Shown piece after piece: positions 1-7,079 of a stretch of 23,658 bases of DNA. Origin of the DNA: an uncultured Collinsella sp. (lineage in GTDB: Bacteria > Actinomycetota > Coriobacteriia > Coriobacteriales > Coriobacteriaceae). A model generated the notes under the pieces. It saw only the letters and a program-made list of their open reading frames with translations, was not told where the DNA came from and searched no databases. The stretch is taken from positions 1 to 23,658 of the forward strand of contig UQKV01000032.1 of the NCBI GenBank assembly GCA_900541665.1. Direction: 5' to 3'. Each line of letters opens with the position of its first letter. Within the stretch, counting starts at the first letter, position 1. Both the position numbers and the translations under genes were made by a program.

Positions 1-653
1 TTATTTGCCAAGACTGCCTGGCCGCGCTCACGCTCATCGACCCACGTCATAGCTGCACCCGATGCGGCGCCCCGTTTGGGGATTTGCTGTGCACCGAGTG
101 CTCGGTCGAGGGCACGTCTTCGGCAATGGCCGAGGCGCTCGATCGCTGCCTGGCGTGTGCCGTCTACGCACATCCGCTGCCGCGCATCATCAAGGCGTAC
201 AAGGATGCGGGCGAGCGCCGCCTGGCACCGTATCTGGCGGAGCTACTCTACGACACCGTCTTACATGCCCAGGTGGCAGCCCCCGATCGCTACGGCGGTG
301 TGCTGTCCGGCGCCGACGCGGTGGTATTTGTGCCCGCGACTGCGGCAGCGTTTCGGCGGCGTGGATTCGATCACATGGAAGCAATCGCGCGCTCGTTTTG
401 CGATCTTTCGGGTGTGCCGTTGCTGGACGCCCTGGTCAAATACGGCCACGGTGACCAGCGCGAGCTCGGTCGCGATGAGCGCCGGGAGCATGCCCGGGGC
501 ATGTACGAGACGGTTGAGGATGTGCGCGGCTGTCGTTTGCTGCTCATCGACGACGTTATCACCACGGGTGCGACGATGGCAGCGGCTTCGGCGGAACTCA
601 AGCGCGCCGGCGCTGCGGCAGTCGATGGCCTTGCTATCGCACGCGTTTGGTAG
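1..653 (+). CDS. comF: ComF family phosphoribosyltransferase-like protein (5' partial)
   Basis: The gene enters the window already open: the frame beginning at position 3 reads through to TAG at 651-653, giving 216 visible residues. The N-terminal part shows paired Cys motifs (CQDC, then CTRC, then CTEC), the zinc-ribbon arrangement typical of ComF/ComFC. The C-terminal half is a type I phosphoribosyltransferase fold with the PRPP-binding motif LLLIDDVITTGATM near the end (about 541-582). ComF proteins are linked to DNA uptake in competent bacteria, but the family is widespread in non-competent species and its exact reaction is unsettled. An internal ATG at 84 would cut through the zinc-binding region, so it is not the true start. 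Only the first few residues are likely missing. The gene overlaps or abuts the next gene. Confidence 0.88.
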   Translation, partial: ICQDCLAALTLIDPRHSCTRCGAPFGDLLCTECSVEGTSSAMAEALDRCLACAVYAHPLPRIIKAYKDAGERRLAPYLAELLYDTVLHAQVAAPDRYGGVLSGADAVVFVPATAAAFRRRGFDHMEAIARSFCDLSGVPLLDALVKYGHGDQRELGRDERREHARGMYETVEDVRGCRLLLIDDVITTGATMAAASAELKRAGAAAVDGLAIARVW

Positions 654-1774
654 GGGTGATTCATGTGGCGGTAACAATCAGGCGGTGCAACAAACCGACA
701 AAAGAGCAGCTAGCGGCTTCCGTAATCCTAACAGGCGCCTCGGCGCTACGCATGATGCGCGCCGAGCGCCGACAAATGGGTTACATCAGCTGGAGGGACC
801 TCGATCCCGATGAAGAGCGCCGTGTGCTGCGCACGTCGTCGCCTTCGACCGAGGACATCTATCTTCCCGACTTGGTGCGGATTGGGGCCGCAAGCGGCGA
901 GGTGCAAGAAGGTCTTTGCTTGCTGGTGGGATCTGCGGCGCAGCGCCGCCGCATGCCTGGCGTGGGCTGGTCCGTATGCTCCGGGTTGCCCGCCGGCTCG
1001 ATTCTAGAGGTAGAACCGGGGGTGTACAGTCTATCTCCCGAGGCCCTTTGTGTTGCCGTTGCGCGCGAGGTCGGCTGCATCCAGGCGTTTGCCCTGGCCC
1101 AGGAACTATGCTCTAAGATTTCACTGAGCGACCGCGGGAAGTATCTGCCTCCCTACACCTCGCCTGTTACGAATAAACTTGCAAAGGACAAGGACCAGCC
1201 AGCAGATGTTGGCTACTTTGAGGTTGAGCCGGTGCTGACGCCCGATCGTCTGGCAGATTACCTCGCGGTATGCAAGGGGAACGCAGCCAAGCAGCTGCAG
1301 CGTCTGTGTCCCTATCTTTCGGAAAACCTGCGCTCACCCATGGAGTGCATCATGCTCGCCCTGTTTTCGCTTCCGTTTTCCTATGGCGGATTTGCCTGTG
1401 GTCCCTTTAAGACCGACTACAAGATTGAGTTCGATGACCGCGCGCAGGCAATCTCGGGGATGCCGCATGCAGTTTGCGATGCGTATCAGGAAGCAGCCCG
1501 GTTTGACCTGGAATACAACGGTGAGCTGGGCCATTCCTCTCGGAGGGGACGTATCCATGATGAAAAGCGCAACACGGGCTTGATTACTATGGGAATCGAG
1601 GTCGCGACGGTCAACAACGAAATGCTCTGTGACATGGAAGCGATGGAAGCACTCGCATGGCGCATCTACCAACGCATGGGCAAGCGCTATCAGAATCGCG
1701 TAGAGGCTCGTCGAAAGAAGCAGGATGCGCTGCTGAACACGCTTCGAGCGTGTTTTGGGCTTAAGCCAGCATAA
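647..1774 (+). CDS. Putative AbiEi-like / DUF559-type (Vsr-like) protein
   Basis: This is an open frame of up to 375 residues with no confident full-length match. The N-terminal half carries pieces such as ASALRMMRAER and GVYSLSPEALCVAVAREVG. These resemble the winged-helix/AbiEi-antitoxin-like proteins common in Coriobacteriia. The C-terminal stretch (about residues 275-335) reads RFDLEYNGELGH, then an R..D..R segment, then a G-E-V strand. That pattern resembles the DUF559/Vsr endonuclease fold, with an acidic residue in a strand, a following His, and a D..R helix. Nuclease activity is not established. The start is uncertain: TTG 647 overlaps comF, while GTG 665 lies 8 bases after AGGGG and is a good alternative. 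Composition matches its neighbours, so recent transfer is not indicated. Confidence 0.7.
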   Translation: MVGVIHVAVTIRRCNKPTKEQLAASVILTGASALRMMRAERRQMGYISWRDLDPDEERRVLRTSSPSTEDIYLPDLVRIGAASGEVQEGLCLLVGSAAQRRRMPGVGWSVCSGLPAGSILEVEPGVYSLSPEALCVAVAREVGCIQAFALAQELCSKISLSDRGKYLPPYTSPVTNKLAKDKDQPADVGYFEVEPVLTPDRLADYLAVCKGNAAKQLQRLCPYLSENLRSPMECIMLALFSLPFSYGGFACGPFKTDYKIEFDDRAQAISGMPHAVCDAYQEAARFDLEYNGELGHSSRRGRIHDEKRNTGLITMGIEVATVNNEMLCDMEAMEALAWRIYQRMGKRYQNRVEARRKKQDALLNTLRACFGLKPA

Positions 1775-1809
1775 ATCTATGGCTTTATAGGGGGCTTGTT
1801 ATAGGCTCC

Positions 1810-2024
1810 GTGCAAAAAATGGCAAATATGAGTACTGTTACTAGATTAGTGACAGCGAAAACGAAGAAATCCGATCCTGAAATTGGTATTCATTGAAAAG
1901 ATAATAAACAAATGTGGAGTATCTTGGCATCAAGCGGGCTATAAAGAGCTCGAAACCGGCGCGTGCGGAGGGAAAACGCTGCTACTAAATTGGTAACAGT
2001 ACTCATATTTGCCGTTTTTTGCAC
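1810..2024. repeat. 215-bp element bounded by 48-bp imperfect inverted repeats
   Basis: The left arm is 1810-1857 and the right arm is 1977-2024. The right arm, reverse-complemented, matches the left at 42 of 48 positions. The first 32 bases differ at only one position, with the shared core GCAAATATGAGTACTGTTAC. The 119-bp middle is more AT-rich than the surroundings and has no convincing gene. I see no clear target-site duplication outside the arms and no transposase. It may be a miniature inverted-repeat element or a dispersed intergenic palindrome. Its copy number cannot be seen from one window. Confidence 0.85.
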
Positions 2025-2044
2025 ACGCCACCCTAAGACGGGTG

Positions 2045-2075
2045 CCCCGGAGCTCCCCGTAGGGGAGCGACGGGG
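2045..2075. repeat. Strong GC-rich hairpin
   Basis: CCCCG (2045-2049), then GCTCCCC (2052-2058), loop GTA, GGGGAGC (2062-2068) and CGGGG (2071-2075) form a 12-bp stem with a symmetric 2-base internal loop. No T-run follows, so it is not a standard intrinsic terminator. It lies between the inverted-repeat element and the promoter at 2147. Confidence 0.6.
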
Positions 2076-2146
2076 TCGATCAAAGCGCGTGCGGCCCGTC
2101 CCGACCTGCGAAATCTGTACTCGCGATGCGAATAACGTCCCTAACC

Positions 2147-2175
2147 TTAAACTTTAGCTTGAACTTAGCTATAAT
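2147..2175 (+). promoter_or_regulatory. Sigma-A-type promoter TTAAAC-N17-TATAAT
   Basis: A perfect -10 box TATAAT (2170-2175) lies 17 bases after TTAAAC (2147-2152). Transcription would begin near 2182, about 325 bases before the lipoprotein start codon. That implies either a very long leader or a separate RNA gene. Confidence 0.7.
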
Positions 2176-2181
2176 GCGCTT

Positions 2182-2500
2182 CGTTCCTACCAGGCTGTGG
2201 TTGCGGACGGACGAAATGCCCGTCCTAGTCCAAGACAGACGCGGTCAAAGGGATCCACGTAAGCGACCGCGTGCGCGCGGCGCGATCATGGCGCGTCCTA
2301 GATGTAAGCCGCACCGTCCGTTCTACTTTCTTTGGGGCAATACCGCCTCGCGGGCGAGCGGGTCAGTCGTGAAGGTGGCTGCGGCCTCCCGAGCAAACAC
2401 CCCGGTGCGCAAGTGTGGGGTCAAATACCAGGTCAGCTGGTGGGAACAACCTGATATTCCGCGCAACGCACGGATTGTATACGACACAGAAGGCAGGGTA
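2182..2500 (+). ncRNA. Candidate structured RNA, possibly raiA-motif RNA
   Basis: About 320 bases downstream of a strong promoter contain several well-formed hairpins. Stem ACGCGGTC/GACCGCGT is at 2239-2246 and 2265-2272 and is perfect. Stem GGAC..GACG/CGTC..GTCC spans 2205-2231. CTCG/CGAG is at 2347-2358. AATACCAGGT/ACCTGATATT is at 2424-2433 and 2449-2458, with one mismatch and a purine-rich loop. The translated reading frame across the region looks non-biological, which argues against coding. Known biology: raiA-motif RNAs occur in Firmicutes and Actinobacteria, typically near raiA and comF-type genes. Here comF is upstream and hpf/raiA is the next gene but one. The family assignment is inference from synteny and structure. 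The alternative is a long 5' leader of the lipoprotein gene. Both ends are approximate. Confidence 0.5.
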
Positions 2501-2506
2501 GTGGAC

Positions 2507-3517
2507 ATGGTGAGGGGCAGCTTGATGCACGCGGCTCGGTTAGGTGCTGGGACCGCAGCGGTCATCGCCGTTTTGGGCCTGAGCGGATGCGCGTTCAACC
2601 CGCTGTCTACGTTCACGACTCCCACGATCGACCAGATCGAGTACGAGACGGTCACGCCGGCGGTGTCGGACGATGCCCTGGTCACTCCCGGAACCCTGAC
2701 GGTTGCCCTCGATACTTCCGATGCGCCGCAGGCCATGCAGGGCGCCGACGGCGAGCTCACGGGATATGCGGTCGACGCCGCCCGCGCCCTCGCAAGCCGC
2801 ATGGGCCTTAAGGTCTCCTTTGTCGATGCGTCCTCGGCAGGTTCCGCGCTCGGCGACAAAAAGGCTGATATCTTTATCGGCGAGATCAACTCCACGGATG
2901 GGGACGTTAGCTCGCTCGGCACCTGCCTGTACGATGCCACTTCCGTGTTCGGTAAAACTAGCGATGGTGGGTCGCTAAGTGTTTCCACCGATACCCTTAA
3001 CACGTCCACCCTGGGCGTTCAGACGTCCTCGGCCTCGCAGGAGGCGCTTGCTAAGCAGAGCATCACCGCCAACCAAAAGACCTACTCCAACATCAACGAG
3101 TGCTTTGAGGCGCTCGAGTCCGGCGAGGTCGACTATGTGATCTGCGACTCCACGGCCGGTGGCTACCTTGCACGCCTGATGAGCGAGGTCTCCTATGCCG
3201 GTGCGCTCGAGGCGCCCTCGACGCTTGGTGTTGCGGGCCTCTCGTCCAATGACGAACTGTGCCGTGCCGTGAGCGATGCCCTCGACGGCATCACGGTCGA
3301 CGGTACGCTTGAGGCGGTCCACTGCGTCTGGTATGGCACGATGCCCTACGACCTCACCACTAAGACAGTATCTGGTGTCAACCTTCAGTCGTCTGGCTCC
3401 GCATCCTCCGGCAGCGAGTCCTCCGATTCCAACAATGAGACCGCATCCTCCGAAGACAAATCGTCCAGCCAGGAAGACACCATCACCGACGACGACATTA
3501 ACAAGCTTAATAGCTAG
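2507..3517 (+). CDS. Lipoprotein, solute-binding protein family 3-like
   Basis: This is a 336-residue predicted lipoprotein. Residues 1-27 form a signal peptide ending in the lipobox LSGC, so Cys28 should be lipidated and the protein anchored on the outer face of the membrane. From about residue 65 the sequence resembles family 3 extracellular solute-binding proteins (amino-acid type): TLTVALDTSDAP, then GYAVDAARALASRMGLKV, then KADIFIGEI, then a second lobe with VDYVICDSTAGGYLA. The last 40 residues are a low-complexity Ser/Glu/Asp tail. ATG 2507 was chosen because AGGCAGGG at 2491-2498 lies 8 bases upstream. The open frame extends much further 5', but that part overlaps the structured region. 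No permease or ATPase gene is adjacent, so ligand and transport role are unknown. Confidence 0.82.
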   Translation: MVRGSLMHAARLGAGTAAVIAVLGLSGCAFNPLSTFTTPTIDQIEYETVTPAVSDDALVTPGTLTVALDTSDAPQAMQGADGELTGYAVDAARALASRMGLKVSFVDASSAGSALGDKKADIFIGEINSTDGDVSSLGTCLYDATSVFGKTSDGGSLSVSTDTLNTSTLGVQTSSASQEALAKQSITANQKTYSNINECFEALESGEVDYVICDSTAGGYLARLMSEVSYAGALEAPSTLGVAGLSSNDELCRAVSDALDGITVDGTLEAVHCVWYGTMPYDLTTKTVSGVNLQSSGSASSGSESSDSNNETASSEDKSSSQEDTITDDDINKLNS

Positions 3518-3528
3518 TTATTGCTAGG

Positions 3529-3560
3529 GGTGGCGTCTCCTATGCGCTAGGAGAGACGCC
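3529..3560 (+). terminator. Hairpin after lipoprotein gene
   Basis: GGCGTCTCCTA pairs with TAGGAGAGACGCC across a short loop, leaving a 2-base bulge. It is followed by TCTTC only, so on its own it would be a weak terminator. It lies just upstream of the stronger hairpin at 3584. Confidence 0.55.
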
Positions 3561-3583
3561 TCTTCACGGTTTCAACACGCACT

Positions 3584-3617
3584 GCCGGGCTTTCCCAATA
3601 GGGGAGCCCGGCTTTTT
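3584..3617 (+). terminator. Intrinsic terminator
   Basis: GCCGGGCT (3584-3591) pairs perfectly with AGCCCGGC (3605-3612). Additional pairing of TCCC with GGGG sits near the loop, and TTTTT follows at 3613-3617. It ends the lipoprotein transcript and separates it from hpf. Confidence 0.9.
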
Positions 3618-3834
3618 CATCTCTATAAAACCAGCAGGTCAAAGCCAATTTTCGGGACCAAATACAAAGTCGCTGGCTCCCTCCTATAGCGCACTTTGCC
3701 ACAGAAAAGTGCGAGACTTCGGTATGCGGTATCAAGCAGTCGTTATTCGGGTCTTTGGGAAATCGCGTGATTAAATGCACGGCAATGGGTACATAGCCAG
3801 TACAGTAAGTCCCCGAGGCAGATTGGAGCCACGT
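3618..3834 (+). other. Intergenic leader region before hpf
   Basis: This 217-bp gap holds one perfect 8-bp hairpin, CGCACTTT/AAAGTGCG at 3690-3697 and 3706-3713. I could not settle on a promoter for hpf. The gap could contain part of a structured 5' leader, but nothing else is recognisable. Confidence 0.4.
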
Positions 3835-4419
3835 ATGGATATCAAGGTTTCTGGACGCAAGACGACGGTAACCGATGCTCTGCGTGCGCATGTGGATGAG
3901 AAAATCGGCGAGGCGCTCAAGGTTTTCGACATCGAGCCCATGACAGTCGACGTCGTGCTTCGTTATGAGAAGAACCCCTCGAACCCCAACCCGGCAATCG
4001 TCGAGGTTACGGTTCGCGCCCGCGGTTCGGTGATTCGCGTTGCCGAGCACGGCGCAGATATGTATGCTGCCATCGACCTCTCCGCCGATAAGGTCACCCG
4101 CCAGCTGCGCAAGTTCAAGACCAAGGTCGTGGACAACCGCCAGGGTGGTGCCAGTGCCGCGGATGTCGCGCCGGTCGAGCGCGTTGAGGATCTGGCCGAC
4201 CTGCTGCTGCCCGAGGAGGACGACGACCTGCTCGTCCGCGAGAAGGTCATCGATGTCACCCCGATGACCGAGGAGCAGGCGCTGGTGCAGACCGATTTGC
4301 TGGGCCACGACTTCTACGTGTTCGAGAACGCGACGACCGGTCTCATCAATGTGGTGTATCACCGTAAGAATGGTGGATATGGCATCATCAAGCCCCGCAT
4401 CGAAACACTTGACGAGTAA
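3835..4419 (+). CDS. hpf: Ribosome hibernation promoting factor, long form
   Basis: This 194-residue protein has the two-domain layout of long HPF (also called RaiA/YfiA). Residues 1-100 are the S30AE fold, beginning MDIKVSGRKTTVTDALR with the typical basic helix KVTRQLRKFK. About residues 135-192 form the C-terminal dimerisation domain, with FYVFENATTGLINVVYHRKNGGYG. Long HPFs bind the decoding region of the 30S subunit and pair ribosomes into inactive 100S dimers in stationary phase or stress. ATG 3835 was chosen because it starts the conserved domain and TTGGAG precedes it; an upstream in-frame start would add unrelated sequence. A terminator follows, so it is probably monocistronic. Confidence 0.95.
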   Translation: MDIKVSGRKTTVTDALRAHVDEKIGEALKVFDIEPMTVDVVLRYEKNPSNPNPAIVEVTVRARGSVIRVAEHGADMYAAIDLSADKVTRQLRKFKTKVVDNRQGGASAADVAPVERVEDLADLLLPEEDDDLLVREKVIDVTPMTEEQALVQTDLLGHDFYVFENATTGLINVVYHRKNGGYGIIKPRIETLDE

Positions 4420-4423
4420 AATA

Positions 4424-4445
4424 CGTTAACTTGCATGAGTTAACG
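4424..4445. repeat. Perfect 8-bp inverted repeat after hpf
   Basis: CGTTAACT (4424-4431) and AGTTAACG (4438-4445) are separated by TGCATG. The repeat sits 4 bases after the hpf stop and before the terminator. It could be an accessory stem or an operator; nothing distinguishes these. Confidence 0.5.
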
Positions 4446-4448
4446 GTT

Positions 4449-4480
4449 GGCGGCCATCCCATGCGGGTGGCCGCCTTTTT
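4449..4480 (+). terminator. Intrinsic terminator after hpf
   Basis: GGCGGCCA (4449-4456) pairs with TGGCCGCC (4468-4475). Extra C/G pairing sits near the loop, and TTTTT follows at 4476-4480. Confidence 0.92.
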
Positions 4481-4498
4481 ACGTAAGGAGTCGCTTTG

Positions 4499-5452
4499 AT
4501 GGACAAGGCCGCATCCGCCGGTCATTCGAACCGTTGCCGCATCGTCGTCGATACCTGCTGCGACTTTAGCCCCGAGGTCGCCGCGAACCTCGATGTCGAT
4601 ATCCTGGGTTTCCCTTTCATTATCGATGGCGAGGAGCGCACAGACGACATCTGGTCGAGCATGAGCCCTAAGGAGTTCTACGACCGCATGCGCGCCGGTG
4701 CCCGCGTGTCCACCTCGGCTGTGTCGCTCGGTCGCTATATCGAGTTCTTTACCGAGTGCGCCAAAGAGGGCACGCCCACGGTCTACCTGTGCTTTACCTC
4801 GGCGCTGTCGTCGAGCTACAACTCCGCGTGCCAGGCGGCAGATGTCGTGCGCGCCGAGTATCCCAACTTTGAGCTCTACGTGGTCGACAACGCTCTGCCC
4901 TGCGCGACCGGTGCGCTCTTGGCGCTCGAGGCCGTGCGCCAGCGTTCGGCGGGACTGACCGCCAAGCAGCTGGTCGATTGGGCAAACGAGGCAAAGACCT
5001 ACGTGCACGGCTACTTTACGCTCGAGAGCTTCGACGCACTGGCTGCCGGCGGCCGCATTCCTCCCGCGGCGGCGCAGCTCACGGCAAAGCTCGACGTCAA
5101 GCCCGAGCTCTCCTACGACCTGGCCGGCTCGCTGTCGCTGATCGGCGTCAACCGCGGCCGCAAGAAGGCGCTCAAGTCCATCCTCAAGTCGTTCCGCGAG
5201 AACTACGTGCCCGATCGCACCATGCCCATCGCCATCATGACGGCCGATGCCGAAAAGGATGGTGACTGGCTCGAAGCCGCCATCCGCAAGGAGGAGGGTT
5301 GCGCCGACGTGACCATCATCCGCAGCTCTGTGGGCCCCACCATTGGCTCGCACGTGGGCCCCGGCATGGTGGGCTGCGCGTTTTGGGGTAAGAACCGCGC
5401 CGACAAGGCGTCGCTTTCCGACCGTATCGCCCGCCGCGTGCGCGGTCAGTAG
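4499..5452 (+). CDS. degV: DegV family fatty-acid-binding protein
   Basis: This 317-residue protein has DegV family features throughout. An N-terminal IVVDTCCDFSPEVA strand-turn leads to an acidic phosphate-site region. ARVSTSAVS follows, then FTSALSSSYNSA, then a C-terminal domain with LESFDALAAGGRI and the SVGPTIGSHVGPGMVG motif near residue 285. DegV/FakB-type proteins bind a fatty acid in a deep pocket; FakB members present it to the FakA kinase for phosphorylation and entry into phospholipid synthesis. Whether this one is a true FakB partner cannot be told, as no fakA is in view. ATG 4499 has AAGGAG (4485-4490) at 8 bases. It is preceded by the hpf terminator, so it has its own promoter or relies on read-through. 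Confidence 0.92.
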   Translation: MDKAASAGHSNRCRIVVDTCCDFSPEVAANLDVDILGFPFIIDGEERTDDIWSSMSPKEFYDRMRAGARVSTSAVSLGRYIEFFTECAKEGTPTVYLCFTSALSSSYNSACQAADVVRAEYPNFELYVVDNALPCATGALLALEAVRQRSAGLTAKQLVDWANEAKTYVHGYFTLESFDALAAGGRIPPAAAQLTAKLDVKPELSYDLAGSLSLIGVNRGRKKALKSILKSFRENYVPDRTMPIAIMTADAEKDGDWLEAAIRKEEGCADVTIIRSSVGPTIGSHVGPGMVGCAFWGKNRADKASLSDRIARRVRGQ

Positions 5453-5550
5453 GCAAGCGCTGCGTCCGTAATCGCCCTCGACTCACAGCCCAAACGCTGG
5501 CACCGAGTATTCAACCTGGTAACAACACCCAACCCAAAAGGAAAGGTTTC

Positions 5551-6630
5551 ATGGCAAACAAGCTCTCCGTCGCATTCATCGGCACCGGAATCATGGGTGC
5601 CCCCATCGCCGGCCACATTCTGGACGCCGGCTATCCCGTCACGGTCAACAACCGCACCAAGTCCAAGGCGGCGGCGCTTATCGAGCGCGGCGCCGTCTGG
5701 GCAGATACGCCGGCCGATGCCGCGGCGAACGCCGATGTCGTCTTTACCATGGTGGGCTATCCCTCCGAGGTCGAGGAACTCTACCTGGCGGGCGACGGCC
5801 TGCTCGCGTGCACTAAGCCCGGCGCGGTCTTGATCGACCTCACCACGAGCTCGCCCGAGCTTGCCCGTGACATTGCCGAGGCCGCCCAGGTTTCTGGTCG
5901 CATGGCGTTTGACTGCCCCGTCACCGGCGGCGAGTCGGGCGCTATCGCCGGTACGCTCACGGCTATCGTGGGCGCCACCGAGAACGATATCGCCCCAGTC
6001 CGCGACATCCTTGCCACCTTTGCGGCAAATATCTGCTGCTTCGATGGCGCCGGCAAGGGCCAGGCTGCCAAGCTCGCCAACCAGGTGTCGCTGGGCGCCT
6101 GCATGGTCGGCATGGCAGACGCCATGGCGTTTGCCGAGCTGAGCGGCCTCGATCTGGAGAAGACCCGTCAGATGATCCTGGGCGGCACCGGCAAGTCCGG
6201 CGCTATGGAGAGCCTGGCGCCCAAGGCGCTCGACGGCGATTACAAGCCCGGCTTTATGGTCGAGCACTTCATTAAGGACCTGCGCTTGGCGCTCGCCTAT
6301 GCCGACGACCGCGAGCTTGCGCTGCCCGGCGCCGACGTGGCCTTTACGCTCTACGACATGCTCGACGCCATCGGTGGCGCCAAGCTGGGCACCCAGGCCA
6401 TCACGGTCCTCTATAAGGAGGAGGCCGACGCCATCGCCGCCGGTCTGGACTGGTCGCAGTATCGTCCCGAGGAGCACGGTGCTCACGAGGAAGGCTGCGG
6501 TTGCGGCGAGCATGGCGACGACCACGAGTGCGGTTGTGGTCACCACCATGGCGAGGACCACGAGTGTTGCGGCGGCCACGGTCATGACGACGGCCACGAG
6601 TGCTGCTGCGGCGGCCATCACGGGGAGTAG
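5551..6630 (+). CDS. 3-hydroxyisobutyrate dehydrogenase-type oxidoreductase with His/Cys tail
   Basis: This 359-residue enzyme belongs to the beta-hydroxyacid dehydrogenase family (GarR/MmsB type). The first 30 residues contain the NAD(P)-binding motif FIGTGIMGAPIAGHIL. Residues about 118-130 hold DCPVTGGESGAIAGTL, the substrate-binding signature, and GKGQAAKLANQ carries the catalytic lysine. Family members normally end near 290-300 residues. Here the last 51 residues (about 309-359) form a tail with 13 His and 9 Cys built from 12-13-residue repeats. The natural substrate (3-hydroxyisobutyrate, tartronate semialdehyde, succinic semialdehyde or other) cannot be told from sequence. GAAAGG precedes ATG 5551. 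It is first in a tight four-gene operon, and the next gene begins 5 bases after its stop. Confidence 0.9.
   Translation: MANKLSVAFIGTGIMGAPIAGHILDAGYPVTVNNRTKSKAAALIERGAVWADTPADAAANADVVFTMVGYPSEVEELYLAGDGLLACTKPGAVLIDLTTSSPELARDIAEAAQVSGRMAFDCPVTGGESGAIAGTLTAIVGATENDIAPVRDILATFAANICCFDGAGKGQAAKLANQVSLGACMVGMADAMAFAELSGLDLEKTRQMILGGTGKSGAMESLAPKALDGDYKPGFMVEHFIKDLRLALAYADDRELALPGADVAFTLYDMLDAIGGAKLGTQAITVLYKEEADAIAAGLDWSQYRPEEHGAHEEGCGCGEHGDDHECGCGHHHGEDHECCGGHGHDDGHECCCGGHHGE
6484..6627 (+). repeat. Tandem 36-39-bp coding repeats (His/Cys tail)
   Basis: Four units encode the tail. A divergent unit lies at 6484-6522 (HEEGCGCGEHGDD), then 36-bp units at 6523-6558 and 6559-6594, each beginning with codons for His-Glu-Cys, and a 33-bp unit at 6595-6627. 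The units differ enough to show they are not a very recent expansion. Confidence 0.8.
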
Positions 6631-6635
6631 CGCCC

Positions 6636-7064
6636 ATGAGCTGGACGTTCGTGGTGCTTGCACTGGTGCTCTTTCTCTTTGCGATCTACATCGGCTTTTT
6701 GTGCGGCCAGTGGGCGTGCGAAAAGCGCGTCATCACCAAGCGCGACTACTGGATTGCCAACTTTGCGGGAGCGGCGGCAGTCGTCCTGCTGACCTGGGTG
6801 TTCTCGCTGTTCCCGCTGGTGCAGTTTGCGCCGATCGGCTGGCTCGGTGGCTTTATCGCAGGCCTTAAGATGAGCTTTGGCGAGTCCGTCGGTCCGTGGC
6901 GCAAGCACGACGAGGTCTTTAACGTCAACAAGGCACACCGCGCCGCCGCCGACGCGGGTGATGCCGAGGAACGCCGCCGTGCGCGTCGCAATGGCGCTGC
7001 CGACCGACAGCTCATCTCGGTCACCGATGACAGCAAGGGTGCTGGCAAGCACGCCAAGAAATAG
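6636..7064 (+). CDS. Small membrane protein, unknown function
   Basis: This 142-residue protein is not recognised. Residues 3-24 form a strong hydrophobic helix, and residues about 37-60 form a second, perhaps with a third short hydrophobic segment to about 78. The remaining 65 residues are hydrophilic, rich in Arg, Ala and Asp, and likely cytoplasmic. Start ATG 6636 has GGGGAG (6622-6627) at 8 bases, inside the end of the preceding gene. An earlier in-frame start would overlap the preceding gene and lacks a ribosome site. It lies between the dehydrogenase and HEAT-repeat genes with very short gaps, so co-transcription is likely. No motif suggests an activity. Confidence 0.75.
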   Translation: MSWTFVVLALVLFLFAIYIGFLCGQWACEKRVITKRDYWIANFAGAAAVVLLTWVFSLFPLVQFAPIGWLGGFIAGLKMSFGESVGPWRKHDEVFNVNKAHRAAADAGDAEERRRARRNGAADRQLISVTDDSKGAGKHAKK

Positions 7065-7079
7065 TAAAAAGAGGTAACT

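Noticed and set aside
2182..2500. RNase P RNA, tmRNA, 6S or SRP RNA
   Set aside because: The hallmark conserved sequences of RNase P, tmRNA and SRP RNA were not found. 6S has no strong sequence signature I could test by eye, and the gene context favours the raiA motif instead.
2126..2506. 5' extension of the lipoprotein reading frame (127 codons)
   Set aside because: The frame is open, but it starts before the promoter's likely transcription start, has no ribosome site and would place a signal peptide in the middle. The sequence is dominated by hairpins.
6484..6627. CRISPR-like array
   Set aside because: The 36-bp periodicity is in frame, continuous without spacers, and encodes a protein tail.
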